From NCBI RefSeq assembly GCF_018729255.1, contig NZ_CP076060.1, positions 1,116,001-1,180,000 of the forward strand: DNA of 64,000 bases, read 5' to 3'. The notes under the pieces are model-generated. The model saw nothing but the letters and a program-made list of their open reading frames with translations. It made no database searches and was not told the origin of the DNA. Shown piece after piece: positions 31,486 through 39,499 of the stretch. Made by a program: the position numbers and the translations under genes. The stretch is from Cupriavidus sp. EM10 (GTDB lineage: Bacteria > Pseudomonadota > Gammaproteobacteria > Burkholderiales > Burkholderiaceae). Position 1 is the first letter of the stretch. Each line of letters starts with the position of its first letter.

Positions 31486-32529
31486 CTATACGGACGGCAT
31501 TACGTTATCTACCCTCTGGAGGGTATGCTTGTCGATTAATCGTTTCGGGAGGAATGGGCTTTCCACGAAGCGATAGGAAAGATAGGCGGCCATCAGCGTG
31601 AGCGCCAGCGAAAGCATCATGCTCAACCACAAATTCTGCGTCGCTACGTTGATCACAATCTGCTGAATGGGGAAGGCATAGATATAGATGCCATATGAGA
31701 TGTCGAAGCGACCACGTATCAGCTTTTCACTGTATGCCGTGCCGATCATTATCGTCAATAGCGTCAGCGCTAGCGGGCCGACGACATTGATCTCTGGCCG
31801 ACCCCGAGTGATCAGGATGCCGACCGCCGCTGCTGCCACCAGGATTGCGCGATGCGGCTCCCATGCGGGCCGCGTCATGGACAATAGAGCGCCGCCATTG
31901 AAACAGATCCCGAACATCAGCAGATAACTCAGCGGCACGTTATAGAAGCTGTAGTTGTAGCCGGTTGCGACCTGCGCCACAGTTCCCACTACGCTGAGTA
32001 GAAACAGCCCGAGAGGCACCCGGAAATTCTTTGAGAACGAGAGTGCGGCCCCAATGATGAGATAGCACATAAACTCGATCGGCAGCGTCCACAGGCTGCC
32101 ATTGATAGCATGCGGGAAGATCCAGCCACCGAATGCGCCAGGGATGTCCTTTCCCAAAAAGACAGCGGTGGACAAGAAGGTCAGGAATGTGTCGTATGAC
32201 GCAATATACTCAATGGCAGGTTCGGTTACGAAGATCGGCGCGATAAGATAGTTCGTGATGAAGGTGCAGACGACCAGCCCCGGCAGCAGCCGGCGCAGAC
32301 GGCGTTTGATGAAGTCCATGAAGTTTCCCGACCGGATGAAGCTCCCGGGCATGAAATAGCCGGAAATCGAAAAGAATATCGCCACCGCGAGGAAGCCCAG
32401 CGTATCCCACTCCGGGATCTCCGGCTCGCGGTATCCCGTCAGAGCGAACTGATGGCTGTAGAGGACCATTAGAGCGGCAATGTGGCGGATGATGTCGAAG
32501 CAGTTTCCACGGTTGTCGTCGGATGCCAT
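31486..32529 (-). CDS. Acyltransferase 3 family membrane protein (O-antigen acetylase-like)
   Basis: A 347-residue protein with about ten membrane helices and the acyltransferase-3 start FDIIRHIAALMVLYSHQFAL (R and H catalytic). These enzymes move acetyl groups to O-antigen or other surface glycans and often change phage receptors in lysogens. It is read against the late operon and lies downstream of the SGNH-like lipoprotein, with which it may work. Lower GC suggests recent acquisition. Confidence 0.8.
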   Translation of the reverse strand: MASDDNRGNCFDIIRHIAALMVLYSHQFALTGYREPEIPEWDTLGFLAVAIFFSISGYFMPGSFIRSGNFMDFIKRRLRRLLPGLVVCTFITNYLIAPIFVTEPAIEYIASYDTFLTFLSTAVFLGKDIPGAFGGWIFPHAINGSLWTLPIEFMCYLIIGAALSFSKNFRVPLGLFLLSVVGTVAQVATGYNYSFYNVPLSYLLMFGICFNGGALLSMTRPAWEPHRAILVAAAAVGILITRGRPEINVVGPLALTLLTIMIGTAYSEKLIRGRFDISYGIYIYAFPIQQIVINVATQNLWLSMMLSLALTLMAAYLSYRFVESPFLPKRLIDKHTLQRVDNVMPSV

Positions 32530-32665
32530 ATTTTTTCTTGTTTGTCGGTAATCCCGGACTATCAGGCCCGAGCTTTGTCAGGGAGTAATTGTATAGGGTT
32601 GGCGGCTCACCGTTCGGAATGGCAACGTCCGAGTCGGGTGGCCGCAGTTTATGGGCTACTTTACG

Positions 32666-33499
32666 TTATGGTGCACCAGCCATCTTTAAGACAATCGCCC
32701 CCAACACCTCAGCCTGATGCTGCGCCTTGATCTGCAGCAACCACTCATCCGGATAAAAACACGCTCCCATGTGAGACTCCCAGTTCGGCAACGTCTTGAT
32801 GTAGTCATATTGCTTGACCAGCGGCACCTTGTACGCCTCGGCGATGCTCTGCATCGTCGCCACGTAGTTTTCCAGCCACGGATGGTTGCCGTCGCAAACC
32901 GGATTCGGCTCTTCGAGAATCGGGATCTTTCCGGCATCGCGCACGACCTTGATCCACTCAATCATGGCGTCCGCGTATGGCGCTAGGGACTGCATGAGGT
33001 TGTCGTTGATTGCATGATTCATAAGTACGATCTGCGCCTTCGACCCCGCGATCCGCTCGGCAAACGGAGGGCCGCCGCCATCGACGCCGCGCATCATGTT
33101 GACCAAGCTGCTGGCCGTCCCGCCGGACGCGCGATTCGTGATTGTGATAGCCGAATTGTTCAACTGCGCCAGCAGTAGCGCCTGCGACTGAATGGTTTCG
33201 GTCTGCTCCGCAACCCTCAACATTGATGTTAGTCCCATCATCGCGTCATCGCCGTAGACCTCGATCAGGATCGGTTGCGGCGCTGGCGTCGAGGTGGGAG
33301 GTTTTGCAATTGGCTTCGGTACCGGTTCTGCAACTGGCTCGGCAGGCTTGACGATCGCCGGCGGGACTACCTGGGGCACTTCTGCTGGCGCTGTCACCTG
33401 ACGAATGGGCGCGGTGGTCTGCAGATCCTGATCACCATCTCCGCCGCACGCTGAAAGCAAACAGGCGACGGCCACTGCAGCAAGTCTTTCGAATTTCAT
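32666..33499 (-). CDS. SGNH-like lipoprotein with altered catalytic residues
   Basis: A 277-residue lipoprotein: signal peptide with lipobox LLSAC, then a Pro-rich linker (PAEPVAEPVPKPIAKPP), then an SGNH/GDSL-like domain. Block I reads YGDDAMMG, with Asp where the Ser nucleophile of GDS should be, and the C-terminal block reads YPDEW, with Trp where His is expected; the block III Asn (NHAINDN) is kept. It may bind acyl-glycan without hydrolysis. A GAGGAG site precedes the start. Confidence 0.65.
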   Translation of the reverse strand: MKFERLAAVAVACLLSACGGDGDQDLQTTAPIRQVTAPAEVPQVVPPAIVKPAEPVAEPVPKPIAKPPTSTPAPQPILIEVYGDDAMMGLTSMLRVAEQTETIQSQALLLAQLNNSAITITNRASGGTASSLVNMMRGVDGGGPPFAERIAGSKAQIVLMNHAINDNLMQSLAPYADAMIEWIKVVRDAGKIPILEEPNPVCDGNHPWLENYVATMQSIAEAYKVPLVKQYDYIKTLPNWESHMGACFYPDEWLLQIKAQHQAEVLGAIVLKMAGAP

Positions 33500-33528
33500 C
33501 CTCGTCTCCTCGTGAACGGTTGCGCGTT

Positions 33529-33556
33529 ATGCACACATGTATGCTAATACGTTAGC
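33529..33556. promoter_or_regulatory. Operator pair upstream of cargo genes
   Basis: gctaatacgttagc (33543-33556) is a near-perfect palindrome of the prophage motif, next to a second copy containing tgcacacatgt. They lie about 40 bases upstream of the lipoprotein start, so the cargo promoter is probably under the same regulator as the early operon. Confidence 0.6.
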
Positions 33557-33585
33557 AAAGTGTTTACAAGGGGGAATTTGATGTG

Positions 33586-33606
33586 CCCGCCGCGAGCGGG
33601 ATTTTT
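33586..33606 (+). terminator. Terminator before tail gene 33627
   Basis: Stem cccgc-cgcga-gcggg followed by atttttctt. It separates the operator region and cargo genes from the rightward tail genes. Confidence 0.65.
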
Positions 33607-33626
33607 CTTGCCTAAGGGAAACGTAG

Positions 33627-34039
33627 ATGGCATCAAATCTGAAGTACTCGGCGGCACTCAAAAACGCCCAGCAAAACGCGATCACGTCCACACTGGGAGC
33701 GAATGCTGTGCTGGAAATCTACAGCGGAAGTCAGCCCGCCAACCCGGACACCGCCATTTCCTCGCAGGTTTTGCTTGCGTCGCTGACGTGTAATGCGACT
33801 TTCGCACCGGCGGCCTCGGGCGGGGTGCTCACCCTCAACGCTATCGCCAACGGGACCGGTACGGCGGGAGCGGGGGCGGCACTGTGGCCACGTGGTATCG
33901 CCTGAAGACCTCAGGCGGAACAGCTCATATCGATGGCACGGTGGGCATCTCGGGCGCCGACCTGAACCTCAACAACACGAACATTGCGACGGGGCAGACC
34001 GTCAGTATCAGTTCCAGCACCTACAGCAACGCCAACTAA
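33627..34039 (+). pseudogene. Phage tail-region structural protein, frameshifted in this sequence
   Basis: The frame from MASNLKYSAALKNAQ reads well to TGTAGAG, then turns to nonsense and stops at 33905. The next frame carries TVATWYRLKTSGGTA and ends NSN-like (STYSNAN) at 34039. One extra G in gcgggggcgg near 33868-33873 restores a single protein of about 137 residues, of a type common near phage fibres. Function unknown. Confidence 0.65.
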
Positions 34040-34048
34040 GGGCGAATC

Positions 34049-35695
34049 GTGGCAACTTTTACCCTCACATCGGGCTCATCAACGGTCCTTCCGTCTGACT
34101 GGTCGGATGCCAATACCATTGAGTGTTGGGGTGGGGGTGCTGGTGGCGCAGCAAACAACAAGACGGCAAACGTAAAAGGCGCGGGCGGTGGCGGTGCGTA
34201 TGCTGCCATCACCAACCTCACGGGGCTGCTACCTGGCGCAACGGTCAACTACCAGATCGGTGCCGGTGGAGCCGGCGATACGAGTACGGTCGCCCCTACC
34301 GCGGGTGGCGACACTTGGTTCAGCACCTCGTCTACCGTTCTTGCCAAAGGCGGCTCGGTGTCCACGGGCACCGGCGGCGGCGCTGGCGGCCAGGCTTCTT
34401 CGAGTATCGGAACTACGAAGTTCAGCGGCGGTATTGGTGGGGGCACTACTACAGGCGACGCCGGAGCTGGCGGTGGAGGCGCTGGCCGCTCCACCGTTGC
34501 TGGGACTGCTGGTGCGAACGTCACCACAGCCGGTGCTCGTGCCGGTACTGCGGGGGGCGCTTCGGCCGGCGCTGGAGGCACCGCAGGCACCTCTGGTGGC
34601 GGCAACGGCGGTGCGGGGACTGCGAACGCAGCTGGCGGCGGCGGTGGAGGTGGTGGCGGTACAAATGCAGCCGGCGCTGATGGGAACGGCGGTGCCGGCG
34701 CTCTCCCGGGAGGTGGCGGTGGCGCCGGTGGTGGATCGCAAGGGCCGGGCGGAACTCAAAAGGGTGGTGCTGGCGGTAGCGGCCAGATCGTCGTCACCTA
34801 TACGTCGGCCTCTGGAATTTCCGGGGCCGCTGCGTCCACGCAGACTGCGAATGCCGGGGTGACGGCTGGTTCGTTAGGCATTTCGGGTGCCGGCGCCGTT
34901 ACTGAGATCAAGGATGTTGCCGCGGCCTCTGGTTCGGTCGCTGTAAGCGGAGCGACAGCGGTCAATGCTGGAAAGAATGTCGGAGCATCGTCGGGGGCAA
35001 CTGCAATCTCCGGGGCTGGCGCTTCTTCAGAGGCGAACGATGTTGGGGCTGCTGCAGCTTCCGCCAGCGTCGCGGGTGCAGGTGCCGTCAACGAGACGAA
35101 GGATGGCGCTGCTGCCAGCGGCGCAGTTGCGGCCTTTGGATCGGGTGCTTCAACGCAATCCGCTCAGACGTCAACGGCTACCGGATCGATCGCAGTATCG
35201 GGCTCTTCGGCTAGCGGTCAACGCCTTGGTGCCGGCTCGACATCTGGGACGACCGCAATCAGTGGAGCGGGCGTCGCTGGCCAGGCGCCTAGTATTGCTA
35301 GCGGAACAGGGGTAATCGGCAACGTATCGCAAGGCAATGCAGCCAGTGCTCAGTTTCTGAACGTCGCGTCGGCGTTAGGCGGCGTGGCGGTCACTGGTAC
35401 GGCCGCCTCGGCCCAGGCAAGGGACGCAGCCGCGTCAACAGCAGTCAGCGCCGCCTCAGGTTCGGCCGCGAGCACCGAGCAGCCAAACTCAGCCAGCGCG
35501 GCAGGGCGCGTCGATGGCAGTGTTGCGCCGGAACCGATCGTCATCGTTATCCCGTCAGAGGCCCGGGCTACCTCAATGCAGCCAGAACAACGCACGATCA
35601 CGCTGCCAAGAGAACTCCGGATCATCGCCATCTCGGCCGAAGATCGAGCAGCGGCGGTTGAACCCGAAACACGCGTCTTGGAGATACCTGCATGA
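34049..35695 (+). CDS. Large Gly/Ala/Ser-repeat tail protein, 548 aa
   Basis: N-terminal 55 residues form a small fold (FTLTSGSSTVLPSDWSDANT). Residues 60-250 are very Gly-rich, like the fibre at 29307-30950. Residues 255-480 consist of about nine imperfect units of 23-26 residues centred on AISGAGA. The C-terminal 60 residues are different (EPIVIVIPSEARA). It is probably a fibrous tail or decoration protein; no close family is recognised. Confidence 0.6.
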   Translation: MATFTLTSGSSTVLPSDWSDANTIECWGGGAGGAANNKTANVKGAGGGGAYAAITNLTGLLPGATVNYQIGAGGAGDTSTVAPTAGGDTWFSTSSTVLAKGGSVSTGTGGGAGGQASSSIGTTKFSGGIGGGTTTGDAGAGGGGAGRSTVAGTAGANVTTAGARAGTAGGASAGAGGTAGTSGGGNGGAGTANAAGGGGGGGGGTNAAGADGNGGAGALPGGGGGAGGGSQGPGGTQKGGAGGSGQIVVTYTSASGISGAAASTQTANAGVTAGSLGISGAGAVTEIKDVAAASGSVAVSGATAVNAGKNVGASSGATAISGAGASSEANDVGAAAASASVAGAGAVNETKDGAAASGAVAAFGSGASTQSAQTSTATGSIAVSGSSASGQRLGAGSTSGTTAISGAGVAGQAPSIASGTGVIGNVSQGNAASAQFLNVASALGGVAVTGTAASAQARDAAASTAVSAASGSAASTEQPNSASAAGRVDGSVAPEPIVIVIPSEARATSMQPEQRTITLPRELRIIAISAEDRAAAVEPETRVLEIPA

Positions 35696-35982
35696 ACACT
35701 ACTATCCCGCCGAAGGACCCCGGTGCGATGCTGGACTATTTGATGGATTGGTCTGCGTGGCTCGCGGCTGGCGAAAGCATTCAAGGAACGCCCGCAGTCA
35801 CGGCCGACACGGGGCTAGATGTCAACCCGGCCGGCCATTCCACCACCGTGGCAGCGGGAAAGGTAACTTTTTGGCTTGGCGGGGGCGTCAATAACAAGGC
35901 CTATACCGTTGCATGCCAGATCACCACATCACAAGGCCGCACTGATCAGCGGTCGTTTCAGCTTGTCGTTTCCGACAGGTAG
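35692..35982 (+). CDS. Fibre/tail adaptor-like protein, 96 aa
   Basis: Overlaps the repeat protein by ATGA. An Ig-like beta fold is suggested by STTVAAGKVTFWLGGG and ACQITTSQGRTDQRSFQLVV (divided here). This type of protein is named phage fibre-tail adaptor in related genomes. It ends the structural operon before a strong terminator. Confidence 0.6.
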   Translation: MNTTIPPKDPGAMLDYLMDWSAWLAAGESIQGTPAVTADTGLDVNPAGHSTTVAAGKVTFWLGGGVNNKAYTVACQITTSQGRTDQRSFQLVVSDR

Positions 35983-36006
35983 CAGGGTCACCAGCTTTTC
36001 CATCCC

Positions 36007-36029
36007 AGCCCGCTTCGGCGGGCTTTTTT
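36007..36029 (+). terminator. Strong terminator after structural genes
   Basis: Stem agcccgc-ttcg-gcgggct followed by six T, with a stable tetraloop. Confidence 0.85.
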
Positions 36030-36048
36030 ATTATCTCCGGGGAAATTA

Positions 36049-36255
36049 ATGATCGAGGCCGACATGGCAAACGAAGCAGTGAAGCTCGCGCCTGCAGCGC
36101 CCGTAACCGTGATGACCTTCATGGGCTACAGCGTCCAGGACTGGGCCAGTTGGCTGACCGCCTTCTATGTGCTGCTGCTGATCGGTAGTTTCATCTGGAA
36201 GACCTTGCGTCCATGGTTCCAAGGTAGTCGGGACAAGGAGGGGCCGGATGCTTAA
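36049..36255 (+). CDS. Holin
   Basis: A 68-residue protein with one clear membrane helix (WLTAFYVLLLIGSFIWKTL) and a charged tail (RDKEGPDA). It directly precedes and overlaps the lysozyme gene, the classical holin place. It should form the inner-membrane lesion that times lysis. A second in-frame ATG at 36064 could give a shorter form, a start duality known in lambda S. Confidence 0.7.
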   Translation: MIEADMANEAVKLAPAAPVTVMTFMGYSVQDWASWLTAFYVLLLIGSFIWKTLRPWFQGSRDKEGPDA

Positions 36256-36754
36256 GCAACGGATTGCTGTGGCCGCACTCACTATGTCGTCGGCCGGATT
36301 TGCTACGTGGCAGGCGTCCGAAGGCTACACCGACCGCGCCGTCATCCCGACGAAGGGAGACGTGCCTACCATCGGGCATGGTTCGACGAGGTACGAGGAC
36401 GGCCGCGCAGTCCGGATGGGCGATACGATCACGCGCGAGCGGGCGTCTTTGCTTGCTAGAAACCTGATGACGGCCGATGAGAAGCGATTCGCGGCCAGCC
36501 TGCCTGGCGTGAAGCTCTACCAAGCGGAGTTCGACGTCTACATGGACTTCGTCGGCCAGTTCGGCATGAGCAACTGGCGCGGCTCGTCGATGCAAAAGCG
36601 GCTTCTGGCCGGGAACTACGTCGGCGCGTGCAACGCCTTGCTGCTCTACAAGTACGCCGCCGGCTACGACTGCTCGACACCGGGGAACAAGCGTTGCTAT
36701 GGCGTGTGGACTCGCCAGCAGGAGCGCAACCGCAAGTGCTTGGAGGCCCAATGA
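36248..36754 (+). CDS. Endolysin, lysozyme-type (GH24), probable SAR form
   Basis: A 168-residue muramidase. Glu25 starts the EGYTDRA motif and PTIGHGST carries the conserved Thr; a Cys-containing C-terminal part follows. The N-terminal 23 residues (VAALTMSSAGFATW) are weakly hydrophobic, like signal-arrest-release sequences that let lysozymes be exported without holin. The gene overlaps holin and the next membrane gene. Confidence 0.8.
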   Translation: MLKQRIAVAALTMSSAGFATWQASEGYTDRAVIPTKGDVPTIGHGSTRYEDGRAVRMGDTITRERASLLARNLMTADEKRFAASLPGVKLYQAEFDVYMDFVGQFGMSNWRGSSMQKRLLAGNYVGACNALLLYKYAAGYDCSTPGNKRCYGVWTRQQERNRKCLEAQ

Positions 36755-36918
36755 GATACGGAAGCCGGAAATTCATCGCCGCTTTGCTTGTCATCGCGTC
36801 CGCCGACGCCATGCTCATGATCGGCACTATCGATGCCGCAGTATGGGGCGCAACCGTGGCAACCGTGGTCGCAGCCTACATCGCTGGCAATGTCACCCAA
36901 AAGGCGGTGACCAAGTGA
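36751..36918 (+). CDS. Second small membrane protein of lysis cassette, 55 aa
   Basis: Start ATGA-overlaps the lysozyme stop. Two short membrane helices (FIAALLVIASADAMLMIG, WGATVATVVAAYIAG) suggest a holin, pinholin or antiholin. Two holin-like genes in a lysis cassette often act as holin and regulator. Confidence 0.6.
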   Translation: MRYGSRKFIAALLVIASADAMLMIGTIDAAVWGATVATVVAAYIAGNVTQKAVTK

Positions 36919-37283
36919 GCGCCGTGATCGCGCGCGCGGTGGGAGTCCTTGTCCTCGCTCTAGCCGTCTTTTCTGCCGGCTGGATGACAAACGGATGGCG
37001 GAAGGACGCCGAAGTCGAACGGATAAATGCAGAGGCAGTCAGGGCAGATCTATCCGACGCAAAGGCCGCGCTGTCAGCCCTGAAGACTGCCGGCGAGACG
37101 ATTCGCGCAAAGGCTGACGAGTTCAGCGTCGCGCAAACGAAGCTCGGCGCCAAACTAGACGCCATCCAGAAGGACATGAAAAATGCGAAGCCTTTGCCTG
37201 CTGATTGCCGCCCTGACGATTTCCGGATGCGCAAGCTGTCCGACGCCGTCGAAGCTGCCAAGCAAGCCGCCGCCGCTCGATAG
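36915..37283 (+). CDS. Rz-like inner-membrane spanin
   Basis: A GTG start at 36915 overlaps the previous TGA. An N-terminal membrane anchor (GVLVLALAVFSAGWMTNGW) is followed by a long coiled coil. This is the i-spanin structure; it joins the o-spanin across the periplasm to fuse membranes at lysis. Its end overlaps the Rz1 gene by 101 bases. Confidence 0.78.
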   Translation: MSAVIARAVGVLVLALAVFSAGWMTNGWRKDAEVERINAEAVRADLSDAKAALSALKTAGETIRAKADEFSVAQTKLGAKLDAIQKDMKNAKPLPADCRPDDFRMRKLSDAVEAAKQAAAAR

Positions 37284-37431
37284 CGCACTTGCCGCGCCGT
37301 GCCAAATCCCTGACGCGCCGGAGGTGGCCGACTATGACGTCTGGCAAAACTGGGCGATGAAGGACGTCCTTGGTGCACTCGGTGAATGCGCTGCCAAGCA
37401 TCGGAAGACGGTGGAGGCGTGGCCCAACTAA
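37183..37431 (+). CDS. Rz1-like outer-membrane lipoprotein spanin
   Basis: A signal peptide with lipobox TISGC is followed by a Pro-rich segment (PTPSKLPSKPPPL), as in o-spanins. It starts inside the Rz gene in the +1 frame, the partly nested Rz/Rz1 arrangement seen in many phages. Confidence 0.78.
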   Translation: MRSLCLLIAALTISGCASCPTPSKLPSKPPPLDSALAAPCQIPDAPEVADYDVWQNWAMKDVLGALGECAAKHRKTVEAWPN

Positions 37432-37494
37432 AGGATCTTTCCGGCATGCCGATATACCTGACTCACTTTACGTGAGCCCAAGTAGGAGATTGAG

Positions 37495-37527
37495 GGGCCG
37501 GCGTCCCGCGCGCTGGCCCGCCTTTTT
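37495..37527 (+). terminator. Terminator between lysis genes and convergent ligase gene
   Basis: Stem gggccggcg / cgctggccc (one G-T pair) with loop tcccgcg and tail gccttttta. It overlaps the stop of the leftward ligase gene and may serve both directions. Confidence 0.65.
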
Positions 37528-38155
37528 ACCGTTTGAACCGCTCTGGTGGCACGGCGCCGGGCCGCTTCACCTTGATCCAGTCCGACGACCGAATGCCGTC
37601 CTGGTAGGTCGAGCCCGCGCGCTTCCCGACGACCCCTTCAAGTTGCAGATCGAGGGCTGACTGGTATAGCCAACGCCCATCGTCCACGCTCGTGACATGC
37701 AGCACGCGGTCGGAGTGCGCCCGCAGCAGCCGGGCCAGCGCCGCCTTCCGTTTGTCTAACGCCGCGGTGCGCAGATCCTTTCCCTTGTCCACCAGCATGT
37801 CGAACACGCAGTAGACGACCAGCTCCGCCCCCTCGTACCAGCGCTTGCGCCGCGCCCGGGTGTGCAAGCGGTTGAAGTCGCTCCGGCCCAGGTCGTCCAG
37901 GACGCAGACTTCGCCGTCGAGGATAGTTCCGGATGGCATATCAGCGAGGGCCGCGGCCACCTCCGGGAACCACCCGGTGGCGTCAATCCCGCCGCGGCTC
38001 TTCAGTCGGGCCGTGGACCCGGTACTGGCCAAGACGCGGTATCCGTCGAACTTGATTTCGTAGAGCCAGCCGGCCTCGCGCGGTATGGCCTTTCTCTCGA
38101 CCAGGAGCATGGGCGAAAGCTGATCCAGCGTCGGCGCGGGCGTGCCGCGCGGCAT
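37526..38155 (-). CDS. ATP-dependent DNA ligase, adenylation domain only
   Basis: A 209-residue protein resembling the LigD ligase domain. Motif I is KFDGYR within YEIKFDGYRVLAS (Lys is AMP-linked), then DGEVCVLDD, VYCVFDML, EGVVGKR and WIKVK. The OB-fold domain that follows in most ATP ligases is missing, so it is a minimal core or needs a partner. It could seal nicks in replicated phage DNA or support phage-encoded repair. Confidence 0.78.
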   Translation of the reverse strand: MPRGTPAPTLDQLSPMLLVERKAIPREAGWLYEIKFDGYRVLASTGSTARLKSRGGIDATGWFPEVAAALADMPSGTILDGEVCVLDDLGRSDFNRLHTRARRKRWYEGAELVVYCVFDMLVDKGKDLRTAALDKRKAALARLLRAHSDRVLHVTSVDDGRWLYQSALDLQLEGVVGKRAGSTYQDGIRSSDWIKVKRPGAVPPERFKR

Positions 38156-38160
38156 GGCGT

Positions 38161-38379
38161 CTAGCCCTTGATATTGCGCGGATCATGGCCGAACGAGTTT
38201 CGCTCGCGGATCTGACCATCGCGTCCGTGGATCAGTAACTCGACCTTGTCCGCCTGGGCGCGCTCAGTACCGGCCTCAATCGCTTCCTCCTGCGTTGCGA
38301 ACATGGTCCGCTTGCCTCCGCCAGCTGCTTCGACTGCCCAGCCTTCGCCGGCCGGTACGACGTGGATGTCTGCTGCCAT
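38161..38379 (-). CDS. DUF2188 family protein, 72 aa
   Basis: Matches the small DUF2188 pattern: IHVVPAGEGWAVE, then GGGKRTMFATQEEAIEAG, then LLIHGRDGQIRERNSFG. These proteins occur widely in bacteria and phages with no known function. An AAGGAG site precedes the start. It directly follows the region upstream of the ligase and may be co-transcribed with it. Confidence 0.7.
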   Translation of the reverse strand: MAADIHVVPAGEGWAVEAAGGGKRTMFATQEEAIEAGTERAQADKVELLIHGRDGQIRERNSFGHDPRNIKG

Positions 38380-38506
38380 GATCGTCTCCTTTTGGTGGGT
38401 GCCCTAGTTTGGCGCTCCCCACGCCGCCAGGAATATCCGGCGCGCTCCTACATCCCTCTCACTGCGGCAACGTCGCGCGTATCTTTCCAAGCACCCGCAG
38501 TGCGTT

Positions 38507-38911
38507 TCATAAGTCTCCAGATGCGTGTTTTTCACGGGGCGGCTCGGCAAACGCAGCCGCCCAGACCACCTCTGCCACCCCGCGAAATCCGAAGTCACGC
38601 CCAGCCGTCTGAACTGCCTCAGTCTTCCAGACGCGCTCGAAGGCTTCCGGATCAAAGTCTGCGCCGGTCAATATCCTGGACTGGTGCGGCGTCTCCGCGA
38701 GTAGCACCTCCAGTTCTCGTCTAGCCTCCTCGACCGCGTCTCCGGCCGGTTCCCCGCGTCCGTTTTCCCAGCCATGGAAGCCAAGCGCTTCCGTCCCTGC
38801 CGTCAATTGATCCAATGCATCCAAAAGCCGTCGCGCGGCATCCCGCACTGATGGCCTGGCTTGCACGGGTTCCGCGAACTGGCATCCGGCCGCTGATTTC
38901 GTGTTTCCCAT
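38507..38911 (-). CDS. Hypothetical phage protein, 134 aa
   Basis: Mostly helical, with ARRLLDALDQLTAGTEALG and the C-terminal FERVWKTEAVQTAGRDFGF. The start is at 38911; the SOS-like promoter region lies about 105 bases upstream, but points the other way. Not recognised. Confidence 0.5.
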   Translation of the reverse strand: MGNTKSAAGCQFAEPVQARPSVRDAARRLLDALDQLTAGTEALGFHGWENGRGEPAGDAVEEARRELEVLLAETPHQSRILTGADFDPEAFERVWKTEAVQTAGRDFGFRGVAEVVWAAAFAEPPREKHASGDL

Positions 38912-39014
38912 CCCATCCTCTTGTATCTAATGTATGCCGCCCAATGGGTGTCAAGAAGCACATTGAAAAACCCAATTGGCAGGTTGTGGCAACTGCACTC
39001 ACACTGGCTATATA

Positions 39015-39030
39015 CTGTATAAACATACAG
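39015..39030 (+). promoter_or_regulatory. LexA (SOS) box
   Basis: ctgtataaacatacag matches CTGT-N8-ACAG exactly. It overlaps a TATACT-like -10 element in the gap between two divergent genes. It would repress the rightward gene at 39049 until DNA damage. Confidence 0.75.
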
Positions 39031-39048
39031 TAGTTGTAAAGGGGTACG

Positions 39049-39393
39049 GTGGGACTTGCGCGGGTCCCCCGTCGGTCAGGCAGGATGGTCAAACCAAAAA
39101 GTGAGGGGTACGTGAACGCAATGAACGAGAGAAGCACGCCGCCGGTGCCGGCCGGCCTGGAGGGGGCAAGGAAGATCGCGGAGGGTGTCGCTGGCATCTT
39201 CAGCGCCTTGCAGGCGCTGGGGGTCGATGACCAGGAGGTCGAGCGGCTTTGCCAGGTGGGAGCTGCGCTAACCCAGAACCTAAGCAACGAGCTCGAGGTA
39301 GAGCAGGCGGAGAGGGCGTCGCGGCCTCAGTTGCGGGCCGTGCCGGTGATCGACTTCTTCAATGCCGAAGACTCGACGCGAGACGAGCATTAG
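39049..39393 (+). CDS. SOS-controlled hypothetical protein
   Basis: A lone rightward gene in an otherwise leftward arm. GTG start at 39049 with an AAGGGG site; an internal ATG at 39121 after GAGGGG is an alternative start of 90 residues. The core is EGARKIAEGVAGIFSALQAL followed by an acidic helix. Not recognised. Its LexA-type promoter is like that of the phage 186 tum antirepressor, so an induction role is plausible. Confidence 0.55.
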   Translation: MGLARVPRRSGRMVKPKSEGYVNAMNERSTPPVPAGLEGARKIAEGVAGIFSALQALGVDDQEVERLCQVGAALTQNLSNELEVEQAERASRPQLRAVPVIDFFNAEDSTRDEH

Positions 39394-39499
39394 ACGGAAG
39401 CCTGGGCCCGCGCAATCGCCACAAGGCGCGGGTTCGTACCTGATTCTGCGATGCCCCACGCACGGCGCTAGGTCTCGATGATGCGCTCTGCTGCTTCGA

